This document shows positions 29,015 to 38,522 of a DNA stretch of 56,618 nucleotides, in pieces (the stretch's first letter is position 1; every line of letters starts with the position of its first letter). The translations under genes and the position numbers were made by a program. The DNA lies in IMG/VR virus record IMGVR_UViG_3300043353_000072, positions 1-56,618 of that record, one strand, 5' to 3'. The notes beneath the pieces are model-generated. The model ran no database searches. It was given only the letters and a program-made list of their open reading frames with translations, and was not told the origin of the DNA. This DNA is from a virus.

Positions 29015-31213
29015 TCATACCCAGATGACGCGGCTGTTCGGCGTCTCGATGCCACTCAGCGCCAGCACGTTCCAGGCGGCGCCAATGAGGCAGGGGAACG
29101 TCTCGATGGGCTGAGTCGGGTCCCGTTTCAGCGTGTATTTGTAGGACCCGTCTGGCAGTTGTCCCCGGGCCATGGTCGCGATCAGCCCGTTGGCGCGTTT
29201 CGGATCGGCGTTGCGGAGCGCCAGGACCATGCCGAACGATCCTTCACACCACGGGCTCATGACGACGCCCGGGTAGCCGTCCTCGGGGATGAACGTGCAG
29301 AAGCCGGACAGGTGAACGTCGCTGTCGGTGACATAGTATTTCGCATAGGCGCGGGCGATGGCGGTGTCCCGGTCCGCCGGCCTGCCCCACTTTTCCAGAA
29401 GCACGCCGCCCCACGAATGCATATCAAGCGCGTGGCTCCCGTCATTGTCGGTGTCGACGGTGTGGCCTCCGCCCTGCCAGAATATCCCGTCCACCAGATC
29501 CCAGCCGTAGGACAGCAGCCCCGCCTTCACGCCGTCCGCGTACCAGCGCCAGTTGAAATCCACGGAGCCGTACAGCGTGTCCGCTAGGTCGAGACACCAC
29601 CAGCAGTCGATATTGTGTTCCGTGCTCCACCATGGGGTGGTGCCGCTCGGGTCGATGCCGCCCTTGAAAAGTCCAATGCTGTTCAGCGTGTTGTAGACGA
29701 TCCACTTCAACGCGTCGGTGGCGGCCGTGGTGGTGCGCGTGGTCCAGCGCCCACGGTAGGCCGGCTGATCCGCGATCAACAGCGCGTAGACCACCCATGC
29801 GATGGCGCCAGTGCGCAACAGCGAATAATCGTTGCCGCCCATAATGAACTGGTTCTTGGCGAAGGGGAACGATCCGCCATCGTTTTGGGTCAGCAGCAGC
29901 GCGTCGATGAGGGATTGCGCCGCCGCCCACTCGCCTTGTTGCAGCAGCGCGATGAGCATCACCGCCTGGTCGTACAGCGCGCATGCGTCCAGGAACGTGT
30001 CGTAATAAACGCCAGTGGTGGTCTGGCCGAAGTCGGACGCTGGCACGTTGTAGGACCGCGCGAGCCCGGTGCGCATGGAGTGCTCCCCGAGCACCTTGCG
30101 GGTGTTCATGTCCACGAGCCGGACCCTGCCCACGGTGTTCTGGGTGTGGGCCACTGACCAGGAAAGGTCACGTTTGGCCGCCTGCGTGCGCGTTGGAAAA
30201 CTCGGGATGGTCGTATCGATTGAGAAATACTCCACCCGCAGGTCCGGAAACGCGGAGGCGTCGGCCGCGTTGGCCTGGTTCCACGCCGGACCGATGGCGC
30301 GGATCGGCGCGTGGGACGTGTCACCGATCTCGATAAGGCGCAGCGTCAGCGTGCCGGTGAACGTCAGGTCGTGCGGCACCTCGAAGTGGTTGCCCACGAC
30401 ATCGGCCATCAGTTGCACATACTCAACGTCCTGTTCTTCCGTCAGGATCACGCGATAATGGCAGCCGGCCACGGGAGTCCACCGCGCCGGGTCCAGGTCG
30501 CCCGACAGCAGGTTGTGCGGTCCGGAGGGGACATTGGAGACGTTGAGGAACAGCGGCGCGGCCGGTGCCCAATAGCGGCCGTTCCAGTAGCGGCGGATGT
30601 CGCCGCCGTGGTCCGTCTGGTTCCAGGGGTTGCCGATCAGCCGGCGGTTGGTGTCCGCGGCGTCGTCGGCCTGGGTGTTATAGGTCGCCAGTTGGAATGA
30701 CCAGCCGGTGCCCGCCGGCGGAGCGGCCACCACGGCCGACCATGAGCGGTTGGCCGCCACCCGGGCGCGGAACTGGGTGGCGCCGCCGCGGGACCCGATG
30801 ACGTAGTACGTGCCCCAGTTGTTCGCCGTCTCGTTGCCATTGTAGGCGGAGGCCGGATCAATGCCGTTGGCCGGGTCGCCGCCGATGTATCTTATGCCGG
30901 CGAAGCCTTCCAGGGAGCCCCATGGCGCGTCCACCAGCCCGGTGAAGGTCACTTCCTGGCCGGCGATGATGGGAAACCAGACGGGACCCTGCAACATGAC
31001 CGGGGTGTCCAGCAGCCCGGCGTTGATGGTGTTGTCGGGCATGGTCCAGGTGCCCGCCCAGGTGCCGGCCGAGGGCCGCAGGAACGCGGGATCGTTCGGT
31101 GTAAGGGACGATGACGGGTAGACCGCGCGCGGCGTCTGCATGCCCTTGGCGAAGGCCAGGGAACGGTCCGCCGAGGCTTTGACCATGGCGGCCACGCTGG
31201 CGGCGGATGTCAT
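29015..31213 (-). CDS. Large tail fibre/tailspike with glycosidase-like domain
   Basis: A 732-residue protein. The N-terminal part (about 1-330) is beta-rich with TWTMPDNTINAGLLDTPVML and similar. Residues about 380-730 read like an alpha/alpha-barrel (six-hairpin) enzyme: paired helices with DACALYDQAVMLIALLQQGE, TEHNIDCWWCLDLADTLYG and HSWGGVLLEKWG, and acidic residues that could be catalytic. It lies among fibre genes, so it may cleave host surface polysaccharide. Catalytic assignment is an inference. Confidence 0.65.
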   Translation of the reverse strand: MTSAASVAAMVKASADRSLAFAKGMQTPRAVYPSSSLTPNDPAFLRPSAGTWAGTWTMPDNTINAGLLDTPVMLQGPVWFPIIAGQEVTFTGLVDAPWGSLEGFAGIRYIGGDPANGIDPASAYNGNETANNWGTYYVIGSRGGATQFRARVAANRSWSAVVAAPPAGTGWSFQLATYNTQADDAADTNRRLIGNPWNQTDHGGDIRRYWNGRYWAPAAPLFLNVSNVPSGPHNLLSGDLDPARWTPVAGCHYRVILTEEQDVEYVQLMADVVGNHFEVPHDLTFTGTLTLRLIEIGDTSHAPIRAIGPAWNQANAADASAFPDLRVEYFSIDTTIPSFPTRTQAAKRDLSWSVAHTQNTVGRVRLVDMNTRKVLGEHSMRTGLARSYNVPASDFGQTTTGVYYDTFLDACALYDQAVMLIALLQQGEWAAAQSLIDALLLTQNDGGSFPFAKNQFIMGGNDYSLLRTGAIAWVVYALLIADQPAYRGRWTTRTTTAATDALKWIVYNTLNSIGLFKGGIDPSGTTPWWSTEHNIDCWWCLDLADTLYGSVDFNWRWYADGVKAGLLSYGWDLVDGIFWQGGGHTVDTDNDGSHALDMHSWGGVLLEKWGRPADRDTAIARAYAKYYVTDSDVHLSGFCTFIPEDGYPGVVMSPWCEGSFGMVLALRNADPKRANGLIATMARGQLPDGSYKYTLKRDPTQPIETFPCLIGAAWNVLALSGIETPNSRVIWV

Positions 31214-31629
31214 GCCGGGACGTTCTGGGCGGTCAGCCAGACCAGCACGCGGGACCCGTCCGCCCGCAGCTCATACACGTCCTTTCGTCCGGCGGCCGAG
31301 GTGGGCACGGGCGCGCCCGTCACCAGGGTCCAGGCTCCCCAGTTCACGGTCCGCGCGGTGCCGTCCGCGATCAGTTCCAGTTGCCGCGTGGTGACGCCGC
31401 CGGCCGGGACGCCGGCCAGGGACAGCGCCACGATGTTCGCGCTGAAATTCACGCGGAACACGCCGCCGGTGGTGACATCCAGCACGAGCGTCCCGGCGAC
31501 TATCCCGGGGGTGGCGATGGCCGGCGTCTGTAGCGCGCCAATCTCCGCCTTGGCCGCGGCGAAGTTGTCCCGCACGGATTGCGTGGTCGGGTCGCCTTCA
31601 ACGGGCTTGGTCGGGTCGATGTTGGACAT
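31210..31629 (-). CDS. Short tail-fibre-associated protein sharing N-terminal module
   Basis: A 139-residue protein beginning MSNIDPTKPVEGDPTTQSVR, the same module as the fibre at 29002, then a compact beta domain (GIVAGTLVLDVTTGGVFRVN and RTVNWGAWTLVTGAPVPT) like those of phage fibre tips. ATG 31629 overlaps the previous stop. It may be an adaptor or a minor fibre. Confidence 0.7.
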   Translation of the reverse strand: MSNIDPTKPVEGDPTTQSVRDNFAAAKAEIGALQTPAIATPGIVAGTLVLDVTTGGVFRVNFSANIVALSLAGVPAGGVTTRQLELIADGTARTVNWGAWTLVTGAPVPTSAAGRKDVYELRADGSRVLVWLTAQNVPA

Positions 31630-32219
31630 CAGGGTATCGTGATTTCCATGGACGGCCACGCCGGCGTCCCGCCGCCGTCCAGCACGAGGCCCTGGGCATC
31701 GAGCGTGGCGCGAACGTCGGCCTGGGCCAGATAGAGCGCCGTCACCTGCTCGGGCGTCAGATCGTGCCGCGTGCCGTCGATGTCGGCATAGGGCACCGTC
31801 GCCGCCGCGCTCCGCGCACCGCGCGTCGTGCCGGTCGGCGGCACCGTCGAGTCGGGCAGGCCGAGGCCGCTGGCCACGTCGCGGGCGTACGAGCCGAGCA
31901 GCGCGACGGCGGCATTGTCGAGCGGATAGGTGGCGCTCGCCGCTGGTGTCCCGGTCGAGGTCGCGATGAGGCCCTGTGCGATGCGGACCTGCTGTTCTTG
32001 CCAGCCGTTGAGCGGCGGCGGCGGCGGTGGCGCGAGTAGAGTCCAGACGCCGCCGGTATCCGTCGCCGTCCAGCCGACCTGGGCCGGCGGGTCCAGGTCC
32101 GTGACGTCCACCGTGGGGAACTGATCCTCGTTCCATTCCGGCAGTTGCGTGATGTCGAACAGCCAGGCCACCAGCCCGCCCGCGATGTGAGCATAGATAT
32201 GCCCGTCCACAGCTTGCAT
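31629..32219 (-). CDS. Tail fibre assembly / DUF4376-like protein
   Basis: A 196-residue protein. The N-terminal half (HIYAHIAGGLVAWLFDITQL and the acidic block after it) resembles tail-fibre assembly proteins, with a Pro run. The C-terminal half (YADIDGTRHDLTPEQVTALY) matches the DUF4376 style found next to fibres in Mu-like phages. I chose ATG 32219, just after the upstream stop. Probably a chaperone or a fibre-linked part. Confidence 0.65.
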   Translation of the reverse strand: MQAVDGHIYAHIAGGLVAWLFDITQLPEWNEDQFPTVDVTDLDPPAQVGWTATDTGGVWTLLAPPPPPPLNGWQEQQVRIAQGLIATSTGTPAASATYPLDNAAVALLGSYARDVASGLGLPDSTVPPTGTTRGARSAAATVPYADIDGTRHDLTPEQVTALYLAQADVRATLDAQGLVLDGGGTPAWPSMEITIP

Positions 32220-32220
32220 C

Positions 32221-33084
32221 TTACCACTCCACCAGCAGAAAACCGTTGACGCCCGCGAGGCCGTTGGCGGGGTTCGGCGTCGTGCCCGATCCAAAGTTCG
32301 CGAAGCCGCCCCTGCCGCCGCCGCCTATGACGCCGAAGGCGGTCAGCCCCCCGGCCCCACCGTTGAAGCCGGAGTTCTGCATCTGCGGCAAAGTCGAGCC
32401 CTGCCCTTCCGTGCCGTTTTGACCACCGAAGGTGCCCACGGCCGGTGCGCCACCGTCGCCCCCACCGCCGGTAGAGCCGGTGCCGGGAATGGTGTTGCCA
32501 CCGCCGCCCCCCTGACCACCCGGCAGGGTCAGCAACGACCCGAAGCTGGTCGCCCCACCCGCGAGGCCCGGCCCCGCGTAGATCGAGCCTGACGTCGTGC
32601 CGCTCCCACCCGCACCGCCGAGCCCGACCGAGACCGGAATAACGGCACCGGGTGTGACGTTGACCAGCAGGTTGAGGCATGACGCCCCGGACCCGCCGCC
32701 ACCACCGGAGAACAGGTTGCCGCTGCCACTCGCGCTGCCGCCGCCACCGCCCGCACCGCCCGCCGCGCCGCTCAATCGAACCTTTGTCACCCACCCTGGG
32801 ACGGGAAATGAGCCGTTGGCGCCGAACACCTGACGGAAGCCGAGGCGCATGGTCCGCAGCGCCTCTAGCACCTGGGTAAAATTGGTCCCCGTGGTGTCCG
32901 GAGCGATGCCGGCCGCCGCCAGCAGGTTCATGAGTTCCTCTTGCATCATGTTCGCCCACCACGCCTTGACGATGGTGGGCAGCGCGATGCCGGGACTGCC
33001 GGGAGTGAAGAAGCCCACGGGACCGGACAGGGCAGGCGTCGATGGCAATGACGGAGAGGCGGTCGAGTCCTGGATGCGTTGCAT
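32221..33084 (-). CDS. Glycine-rich tail fibre tip protein
   Basis: A 287-residue protein. The N-terminal 100 residues (GIALPTIVKAWWANMMQEEL and so on) are the usual attachment part of such fibres. Residues about 105-280 are loops of glycine runs between short strands (GGAGGGGGSASGSGNLFSGG). This architecture is known from gp38-type adhesins and contractile-tail phages, where glycine-rich loops bind receptors. Probable host-range determinant. Confidence 0.8.
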   Translation of the reverse strand: MQRIQDSTASPSLPSTPALSGPVGFFTPGSPGIALPTIVKAWWANMMQEELMNLLAAAGIAPDTTGTNFTQVLEALRTMRLGFRQVFGANGSFPVPGWVTKVRLSGAAGGAGGGGGSASGSGNLFSGGGGGSGASCLNLLVNVTPGAVIPVSVGLGGAGGSGTTSGSIYAGPGLAGGATSFGSLLTLPGGQGGGGGNTIPGTGSTGGGGDGGAPAVGTFGGQNGTEGQGSTLPQMQNSGFNGGAGGLTAFGVIGGGGRGGFANFGSGTTPNPANGLAGVNGFLLVEW

Positions 33085-33098
33085 GGCGTTTCCTTGCG

Positions 33099-33806
33099 TC
33101 AGTCCGCGCCGTCGTCCGGCGCCTGATCCCAGATGGAGGCGCCGGAATCCCAGATGCTGGCGCCGTTGTCCCAGTCCGACTCGTCCGCGATGTCCCAGAT
33201 GATTACCGTGTGCGCGGGCTTTAACTTCGCGAAAAGGCAGAGCAACTGGTCATGACTGTAGGCTTCCAGTGGTTCTTCGACCGTGCTCACGTCGACCCGG
33301 AAGTAGGTGATGTGCGGGCCGCCGGCGACGGTGATGCGCCATGCGAACATCCAGGACTCGTCGTAAAGCGGTTGCTCCACCGTGTTCGTTTCGACGCGGA
33401 AGGGTTCGAACGTCTCGATGGTGATGCTGTAGCCAAGCGCGGCGGCCAGTTCGATGAAGTATTGTTCGGAAGACCCGCCGGTGGCGGCCAGGGCGGCGCA
33501 GACGGCGATGCGCCGCTGTTGCAGGGTGGCAAGCGGTCCGGTGCACGGGTCCGGCAGGCCGCAGATGCGCTCCCAGTCCTCAATCGACTCAGTAGCGCCG
33601 CACGGGTAGGCCTCGGCCAGCAGGTCGCAGTTGCGATCCGTCCAGCGCGCCCATTCCTCCGCCAGCCCGCGCATGGCCAGCATGATGGTGGCGTCCGGGT
33701 CGCGCGGCCACGCCGCGCCGCGTGGCAGCAGGTCCGCGAGCACCCGGGCATAGTCGTCCCCGGTCAGTCCGCAGAGCGGCTGATTGTCCAGTGTGACGGC
33801 CGCCAT
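33099..33806 (-). CDS. Tail protein, Mu gp48-like (DUF2313)
   Basis: A 235-residue protein. The start, YARVLADLLPRGAAWPRDPD then LAEEWARWTDRNCDLLAEA, and the block LPDPCTGPLATLQQRRIAVC are the DUF2313/YmfQ signature. The C-terminus has a repeated D-N-G-A-S-I-W-D type motif (WDNGASIWDSGASIWD). In Mu-like phages the product is a baseplate wedge part. The gene follows gp47. Confidence 0.85.
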   Translation of the reverse strand: MAAVTLDNQPLCGLTGDDYARVLADLLPRGAAWPRDPDATIMLAMRGLAEEWARWTDRNCDLLAEAYPCGATESIEDWERICGLPDPCTGPLATLQQRRIAVCAALAATGGSSEQYFIELAAALGYSITIETFEPFRVETNTVEQPLYDESWMFAWRITVAGGPHITYFRVDVSTVEEPLEAYSHDQLLCLFAKLKPAHTVIIWDIADESDWDNGASIWDSGASIWDQAPDDGAD

Positions 33807-33809
33807 GGG

Positions 33810-34874
33810 TCAGGTGTAGGTGACGGTGCCGAGGGTCACGATATGGTTGGCGTCCGGCAGGACCGAGGCCGCCGGCGCCACCAGCCGGAACTTCTCCACC
33901 AGCGGCGCCGCGTTGATGGCACCGATGACCTGGGAAGGATAAATCTCGCCGCCGGGCATGGCCTCCCGCACCAGCATGTCCAGCAGTTCCGCGTTGATGT
34001 CGGTGCGCGTCGGCGGCGTGTCCTGGATCAGCCCGTTGATGGTGACGTCCATGGGTAGCGCCACGGGCGCCAGGACGAACAACTGGGCGGTGACCGGCTT
34101 CAACGCCTCGATGTATTCCTGCACCAGCGCCACGTCGCCGGCGGTGGGGATGCCCTGGGCGTCCGCCCGCACCACGTCCATCATGAAGCGGACCACGACC
34201 GTGCCGGGCCCGAACTCCGTGGGGAAGCACCAGGCCCGCGTCACGCCGGGGACCTCCATGGCCCACATGACATAATCGTCGGCCGTGCCGCCGTGCGGTG
34301 GCGCCTGAATGCGCGCCAGCAGCCGGGCGCGTAGTTGGTCGTCGGGCTCCACGTCCGCGCCGCCCACCAGCCCGTCCGGGATGACCACGGCGGTGGCGGA
34401 CACGCCGGGGACGGTGGTGTTCACGGTCAGTTCCGTGCCGGCGTCGGTGTCGGTGTCCGCGCCCGGGGTGGTGGCGACCACGGCGGTGTCGATGATCCCG
34501 CCGGCCTCGGAAACGCCCACGAGCACCTGGAACTGAACGCCGTCGCCCCGTTGCACGATGGTGCCGGCGGGGACCGAGGCGCCCGGGTTGGCGGCGAAGC
34601 GGACGGGTCCCGCGGCCGGTGTGGCCGGCCGCCGCTCCACGCCCCAGATGCCCGCCCAGCGGTCCAGGAACTCGCTCTCGGCGGTGTCCGGGAACAACTG
34701 ATCGAAGGACCATTGCAGCCGGCCGTAGAGCAGCCAGGCAATGCCCGCCTCCACGTCCGCGATGATCCGCAGGTTGGTGAACCGCAGCATGGCGTCGGTG
34801 CCCGGCAGGCGGCTCATGAGATCCTGCCGCACCCGCAGCCGCAGGGCGTCCAGGTCGGGCCGGTCAAACGGCAT
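33810..34874 (-). CDS. Baseplate J-like protein (Mu gp47)
   Basis: A 354-residue protein with the baseplate J pattern: RTNLRIIADVEAGIAWLLYG-type N-terminus (here RFTNLRIIADVEAGIAWLLY), the FLDRWAGIWGVER block, and GGTADDYVMWAMEVPGVTRA with the AWCFP strand near residue 210. It forms the wedge that attaches to the tail tube in contractile tails. Sits between gp46-like and gp48-like genes, as in Mu. Confidence 0.9.
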   Translation of the reverse strand: MPFDRPDLDALRLRVRQDLMSRLPGTDAMLRFTNLRIIADVEAGIAWLLYGRLQWSFDQLFPDTAESEFLDRWAGIWGVERRPATPAAGPVRFAANPGASVPAGTIVQRGDGVQFQVLVGVSEAGGIIDTAVVATTPGADTDTDAGTELTVNTTVPGVSATAVVIPDGLVGGADVEPDDQLRARLLARIQAPPHGGTADDYVMWAMEVPGVTRAWCFPTEFGPGTVVVRFMMDVVRADAQGIPTAGDVALVQEYIEALKPVTAQLFVLAPVALPMDVTINGLIQDTPPTRTDINAELLDMLVREAMPGGEIYPSQVIGAINAAPLVEKFRLVAPAASVLPDANHIVTLGTVTYT

Positions 34875-34883
34875 GGCGTGTCC

Positions 34884-35351
34884 TCACGGTAGAAATTCCT
34901 GCGCCCAGGCCCAGCCGAAGATGCCCTGGAACACGCGGTCGCCGGCGCGCACGAGTTGCACGCCCATGTTGATCCGGCCCAGTTCGGCCATCTCGGCCGC
35001 CACCAGCACCTCGTCCGCCACGCCGTCCGCCGTGACCCAGGCGAGCGCCTCGCGGGCATAGTCCTCCGCCCGCAGCCGTACCTCGTTGGTCCATTTCTCG
35101 CGGGACAGCAGCCAGAGCCGGGAGCCGATGTTCTCCGGCGGATCGTTCGACGTATCGCCCCACCAGCCGCGGCGGTCCCCGGTGGTCGGGTCCGGCAGGC
35201 GGTCGTCGGGCAGCGCCAGCCGATCCGTGAACAGCGAAATGATGATGGCGGTCCGCAGGTCCGCGTCGCTCCCCAGGTCCGGCGGGTCGATGAACCAGTC
35301 CCCGTAGAGGTGGTTCGGGTCGGGGTTCCAGCGGTGCGCGACGTCCGTCAT
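34884..35351 (-). CDS. Baseplate protein, Mu gp46-like
   Basis: A 155-residue protein. DADLRTAIIISLFTDRLALP, then RRGWWGD and RLWLLSREKWTNEVRLRAED, are typical of the phage GP46 family. ATG 35351 overlaps the gp45-like stop. A wedge component of the contractile-tail baseplate. Confidence 0.85.
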   Translation of the reverse strand: MTDVAHRWNPDPNHLYGDWFIDPPDLGSDADLRTAIIISLFTDRLALPDDRLPDPTTGDRRGWWGDTSNDPPENIGSRLWLLSREKWTNEVRLRAEDYAREALAWVTADGVADEVLVAAEMAELGRINMGVQLVRAGDRVFQGIFGWAWAQEFLP

Positions 35352-35842
35352 GGCGTGGGCAGCGGCACACCCGATTGGCCGCCTCCGGGCTGGGTGTCTT
35401 TGTGCCGGTGATGCATCAGGCTGATCTTGGTGCCGTCGCAGTCCGCGATGACGTCCCCCGTCACCAGCACGCCACCCGGCGCCGTGATCTTCACCTGGGT
35501 GGTCTGAATCTCGATGCGCCGGCCGCGCTTGAGGATGATGGTATCGCCCTCGTCCGTGTAGATCGCCACCTCGCCGCCGGCGAGACCCCGCAGGCGGACG
35601 GTCCGATGGTCCACCGCGACGATCTTGCCGTTGTCCCGGGCGCCGCCGAAGAACATCATGATGGCCTCGGCGCCGGGCAGCGGGACCGAGGAAAACCCAT
35701 AGTTCTGGAATCGTTCCACGCCCGCCTTCGCCTCGTCGTGGAGCATGCTGACGTCATGCTGCTGGACGCCATGCGCGTCGTTGGTGGCCTCCACCACGGC
35801 ATGCACCATCATGTTCATGACGCGCTCGCGGGTGTCGCTCAA
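35348..35842 (-). CDS. Baseplate spike, Mu gp45-like
   Basis: A 164-residue protein. RFQNYGFSSVPLPGAEAIMM, then KIVAVDHRTVRLRGLAGGEV and DEGDTIILKRGRRIEIQT lead into a C-terminal beta region, VKITAPGGVLVTGDVIAD, ending HHRHKDTQPGGGQSGVPLP. The OB-fold plus beta-helix tip with a His-rich end matches gp45/gpV membrane-piercing spikes, where the histidines bind iron at the tip. Confidence 0.9.
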   Translation of the reverse strand: MSDTRERVMNMMVHAVVEATNDAHGVQQHDVSMLHDEAKAGVERFQNYGFSSVPLPGAEAIMMFFGGARDNGKIVAVDHRTVRLRGLAGGEVAIYTDEGDTIILKRGRRIEIQTTQVKITAPGGVLVTGDVIADCDGTKISLMHHRHKDTQPGGGQSGVPLPTP

Positions 35843-37212
35843 TGGTGGCCCTCCGGTGGAGGCTGGACCGGCGGGTGCGCCGGGTCCGGCGTTTCAGTGG
35901 GCGGTGCGCCCGGGACAACCTTCACGAGGTCCTGCCAGGAGTTGCCGGGCGGCTTGACCGCTTTCCGGAAGTGGTCGGGCAGGAAGGCGTCGGGGAGCGT
36001 CAGTTCCATCCGGGTGTTCTGGCCCTCCGGCCCCATCGTGTAGGTGACCTCGGAAATCAGCATGTCGCGCTCGAGCGAGAGCCAGTCCACCTCGCAGGGC
36101 ACCATTTCATTGACGGTCCAGAGGCGGCGGTCCGCCTGCCGCCAGCCCACCACGGTGACGGTGGCCTTGTGCGCCTTGGCCACCCGCCGGCGCATTTCCC
36201 AGTCGGCCCGCTTGGCCGCGTCCGCCGGGCTGGCCTGGGTTTCCGCCACGATGACCTTCGGCCGGTAGCGGTGGATGCCCGGGTCCTTCACGGTGCCGGT
36301 GATCTGGGTCAGCACCTTGGCGCCCTTGCCGCCGCCGCCGGCCCTGGGCGCCGCCGCGCGACGCGCCCGCCATTCCAGCAGGACCGCCGACTCGCCCGGG
36401 ATGAACGGGACGGCGCGCGGTTCCTCGCCGCCTTCCCCCGGGTTCAGGTCCGAGGTTTTGTCCCCGGGCTTCTGGGCTTTGACCATGTAGTCGGAGAAGC
36501 GGTGCGCGTCATCGTAGACGGCCTCCGCCACGGCGACATTGACGCCTTGTTTGAGGGTGGAGGAACAGCGGTCATTGCCCGCCCGCGTGAGGATAAGACG
36601 CCCATCCGGGTCATCAGTGATGAGATACTCCTGCAAACGCGACAACCGCTCGATAAGGCCAAAGCACGTCTCCCCCTGTTGCAACTGGACCTCGGGAATG
36701 GGCTCGCCGGTGACTTTCGCGACGACCTCGATCTTGAACGGCTCGGCCAGCTTGCGGGCCAGGGCCTCCAAGGTCATGCCCTTGAACTGGGCCGCCGGGT
36801 CGACCACGGAACTGTCCACGAAGTCGCCGGTCTTGCTCCGGCCGGTGACGCGGACGTCATGGGACGTGGCGGTGAACTTCGGGCGGTAGCTATCCACCCA
36901 ACCGGTCAGCACGGTGTCCCCGTTAACCTTGAGCACGCAGGCCGCGCCGGGCCGGATGCGCCAGGGCTCCGGCGCCGGCTGGCTGATAGGCCAGCGTTCC
37001 GAGACCCCCAGGTCGAAGTCCGACGCCGCCCGCTCCATGCCGCGGGTGACGCGGATTTCCTTCCAGCCGGAGAATTCCTTGCCGTCCACCAGCAGGCTGA
37101 CGACCTCCGGGACCGCCAGCGTCGAAAGCGGGATCGGTGGGGGTTTTGGCGTGGCCGGCGCCGGCAGCGGAGCCGTCACGTCGAGCGTGGGCAGCACGAT
37201 GTCGTCGGTCAT
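35839..37212 (-). CDS. Tail hub protein, Mu gpP (gp44)-like
   Basis: A 457-residue protein. VSLLVDGKEFSGWKEIRVTR near the start, RPKFTATSHDVRVTGRSKTG and LEALARKLAEPFKIEVVA in the middle fit the gpP/late-control-D hub fold, which anchors the spike. The C-terminus is Pro-rich. Overlaps neighbours by four bases. Confidence 0.85.
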   Translation of the reverse strand: MTDDIVLPTLDVTAPLPAPATPKPPPIPLSTLAVPEVVSLLVDGKEFSGWKEIRVTRGMERAASDFDLGVSERWPISQPAPEPWRIRPGAACVLKVNGDTVLTGWVDSYRPKFTATSHDVRVTGRSKTGDFVDSSVVDPAAQFKGMTLEALARKLAEPFKIEVVAKVTGEPIPEVQLQQGETCFGLIERLSRLQEYLITDDPDGRLILTRAGNDRCSSTLKQGVNVAVAEAVYDDAHRFSDYMVKAQKPGDKTSDLNPGEGGEEPRAVPFIPGESAVLLEWRARRAAAPRAGGGGKGAKVLTQITGTVKDPGIHRYRPKVIVAETQASPADAAKRADWEMRRRVAKAHKATVTVVGWRQADRRLWTVNEMVPCEVDWLSLERDMLISEVTYTMGPEGQNTRMELTLPDAFLPDHFRKAVKPPGNSWQDLVKVVPGAPPTETPDPAHPPVQPPPEGHH

Positions 37213-38522
37213 GACGCCAGCACCAGCCCGGACGTGGGCAGGAACGCGGGATTGATGGCCGCGGTGCGGGCCACCACGTCATCGCCCCGGTTGGCGTCCT
37301 GATACATCCGCCACGCCAGGGTCAGCGCGTTGGTTGAGCGAGCGGTGTGGAAACTGGTGATCACCGGGAGTTGCAGCATGCGCCGGGTCAGGTCCGCGAT
37401 AACCGCGTTCTCCGTCTCCGCGAGGTTGACGTAGGTGTCGTCATTGCCGGCGGCGGCGGCGTCTTCCCGGGCCGCGTCGAACAGCGCGACGATCTGTTCC
37501 CGGGCCAGGGCCGCGTCCTGGGCGGACGTCAACGGCAGGTTCGGCGTGGCGTAGGCGACCTCCACCAGTGCCGCGCGCCGGACAAGGTTCTGGAAGGCGA
37601 AGGCGTTGGCCGCCTCCGTGAGCCGGCCCTGGGTGGCGGTGGCGCCCGTGGAGTCCGCTCGCGCGCCAACGTAGGGCAGGGACGGCGCCGCGCGGGTGGG
37701 CGGCCCGCCGGCGGCCGGGACGCCGGGGACGGTGTGGCTGGTGAAACTGGACCCGAGGGAGGCCATGGACCGCCAGGTGGTGGCGAAGCCGCCGTTCTCT
37801 CCGAACAACTGGGTGACTTTCTGCACACCGTCATTCAGCAGGCCGGGCGCGTAGACCAGGGCCTGGGCGCCGCCGGACATGACGTTGAGCGCGGTGGTCA
37901 GCCCCAGCTTGTCCGCGCCGGGGATCATGTTCGCGAGCGACGTCACCTGGGTGGTGAACGAGAGCACGTCGCCCACGGCGGAGGATGCCAGGAAGGTGTC
38001 CAGCCCCTTGCCGAAGTCGGCGGCGAAATCCAGGCCCAGGCTCTTGACCAGTTTGGAAGCGGCGCCCTCGATGCCGGCGACGGTGCTGGTGGCGGCCGAG
38101 GGTTCCAGCAGTTGGCCGGCCTCCGCGAACGCCAGGCGGAAGCCGGTGTAGTTGCCCTCATGGCGTTGCTCGGTGAACGAGCACTCCACGCAGACGGCCT
38201 GCATGGCGGCCATGGTCGGGTAGACCAGGGCGCCGGGTCCCTTGGCCCGGCAGGCGGCCAGCAGCAGGTCCCGTTTCAGCAGGTGGCCGGGTCCGATCAC
38301 GTAGGCGTCGAAGGTGAATGACCACGCCTTGCGCCCGAGATCCTCAACGTAGGGGACGTCGCGGCCGGGATACTCGTGCAGGGCCGCGCGCCGGCCGGTG
38401 GTGCCGCCGCTCGAATCGACATGGAAGCCGACGCCGCGGAACGAGGCCGGGCGGAGCGCCGCGATCCAGTTGCCCAGGCCCCGGGTGACGACGCTCTCGA
38501 TGGCGCCGAGGAAGCCGCTCAT
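37209..38522 (-). CDS. DNA circularisation protein, Mu gpN-like
   Basis: A 437-residue protein. The first 100 residues (RPASFRGVGFHVDSSGGTTG, then HEYPGRDVPYVEDLGRKAW) match the DNA circularisation protein N-terminal domain (Mu gp43/N). The C-terminal part is helical. In Mu-like phages the product is a tail or baseplate-associated protein and is needed after infection. Confidence 0.85.
   Translation of the reverse strand: MSGFLGAIESVVTRGLGNWIAALRPASFRGVGFHVDSSGGTTGRRAALHEYPGRDVPYVEDLGRKAWSFTFDAYVIGPGHLLKRDLLLAACRAKGPGALVYPTMAAMQAVCVECSFTEQRHEGNYTGFRLAFAEAGQLLEPSAATSTVAGIEGAASKLVKSLGLDFAADFGKGLDTFLASSAVGDVLSFTTQVTSLANMIPGADKLGLTTALNVMSGGAQALVYAPGLLNDGVQKVTQLFGENGGFATTWRSMASLGSSFTSHTVPGVPAAGGPPTRAAPSLPYVGARADSTGATATQGRLTEAANAFAFQNLVRRAALVEVAYATPNLPLTSAQDAALAREQIVALFDAAREDAAAAGNDDTYVNLAETENAVIADLTRRMLQLPVITSFHTARSTNALTLAWRMYQDANRGDDVVARTAAINPAFLPTSGLVLAS

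Noticed and set aside
35842-37302. 486-codon open frame on the plus strand
   Set aside because: Antisense to the hub gene (Mu gpP-like), with no recognisable domain.
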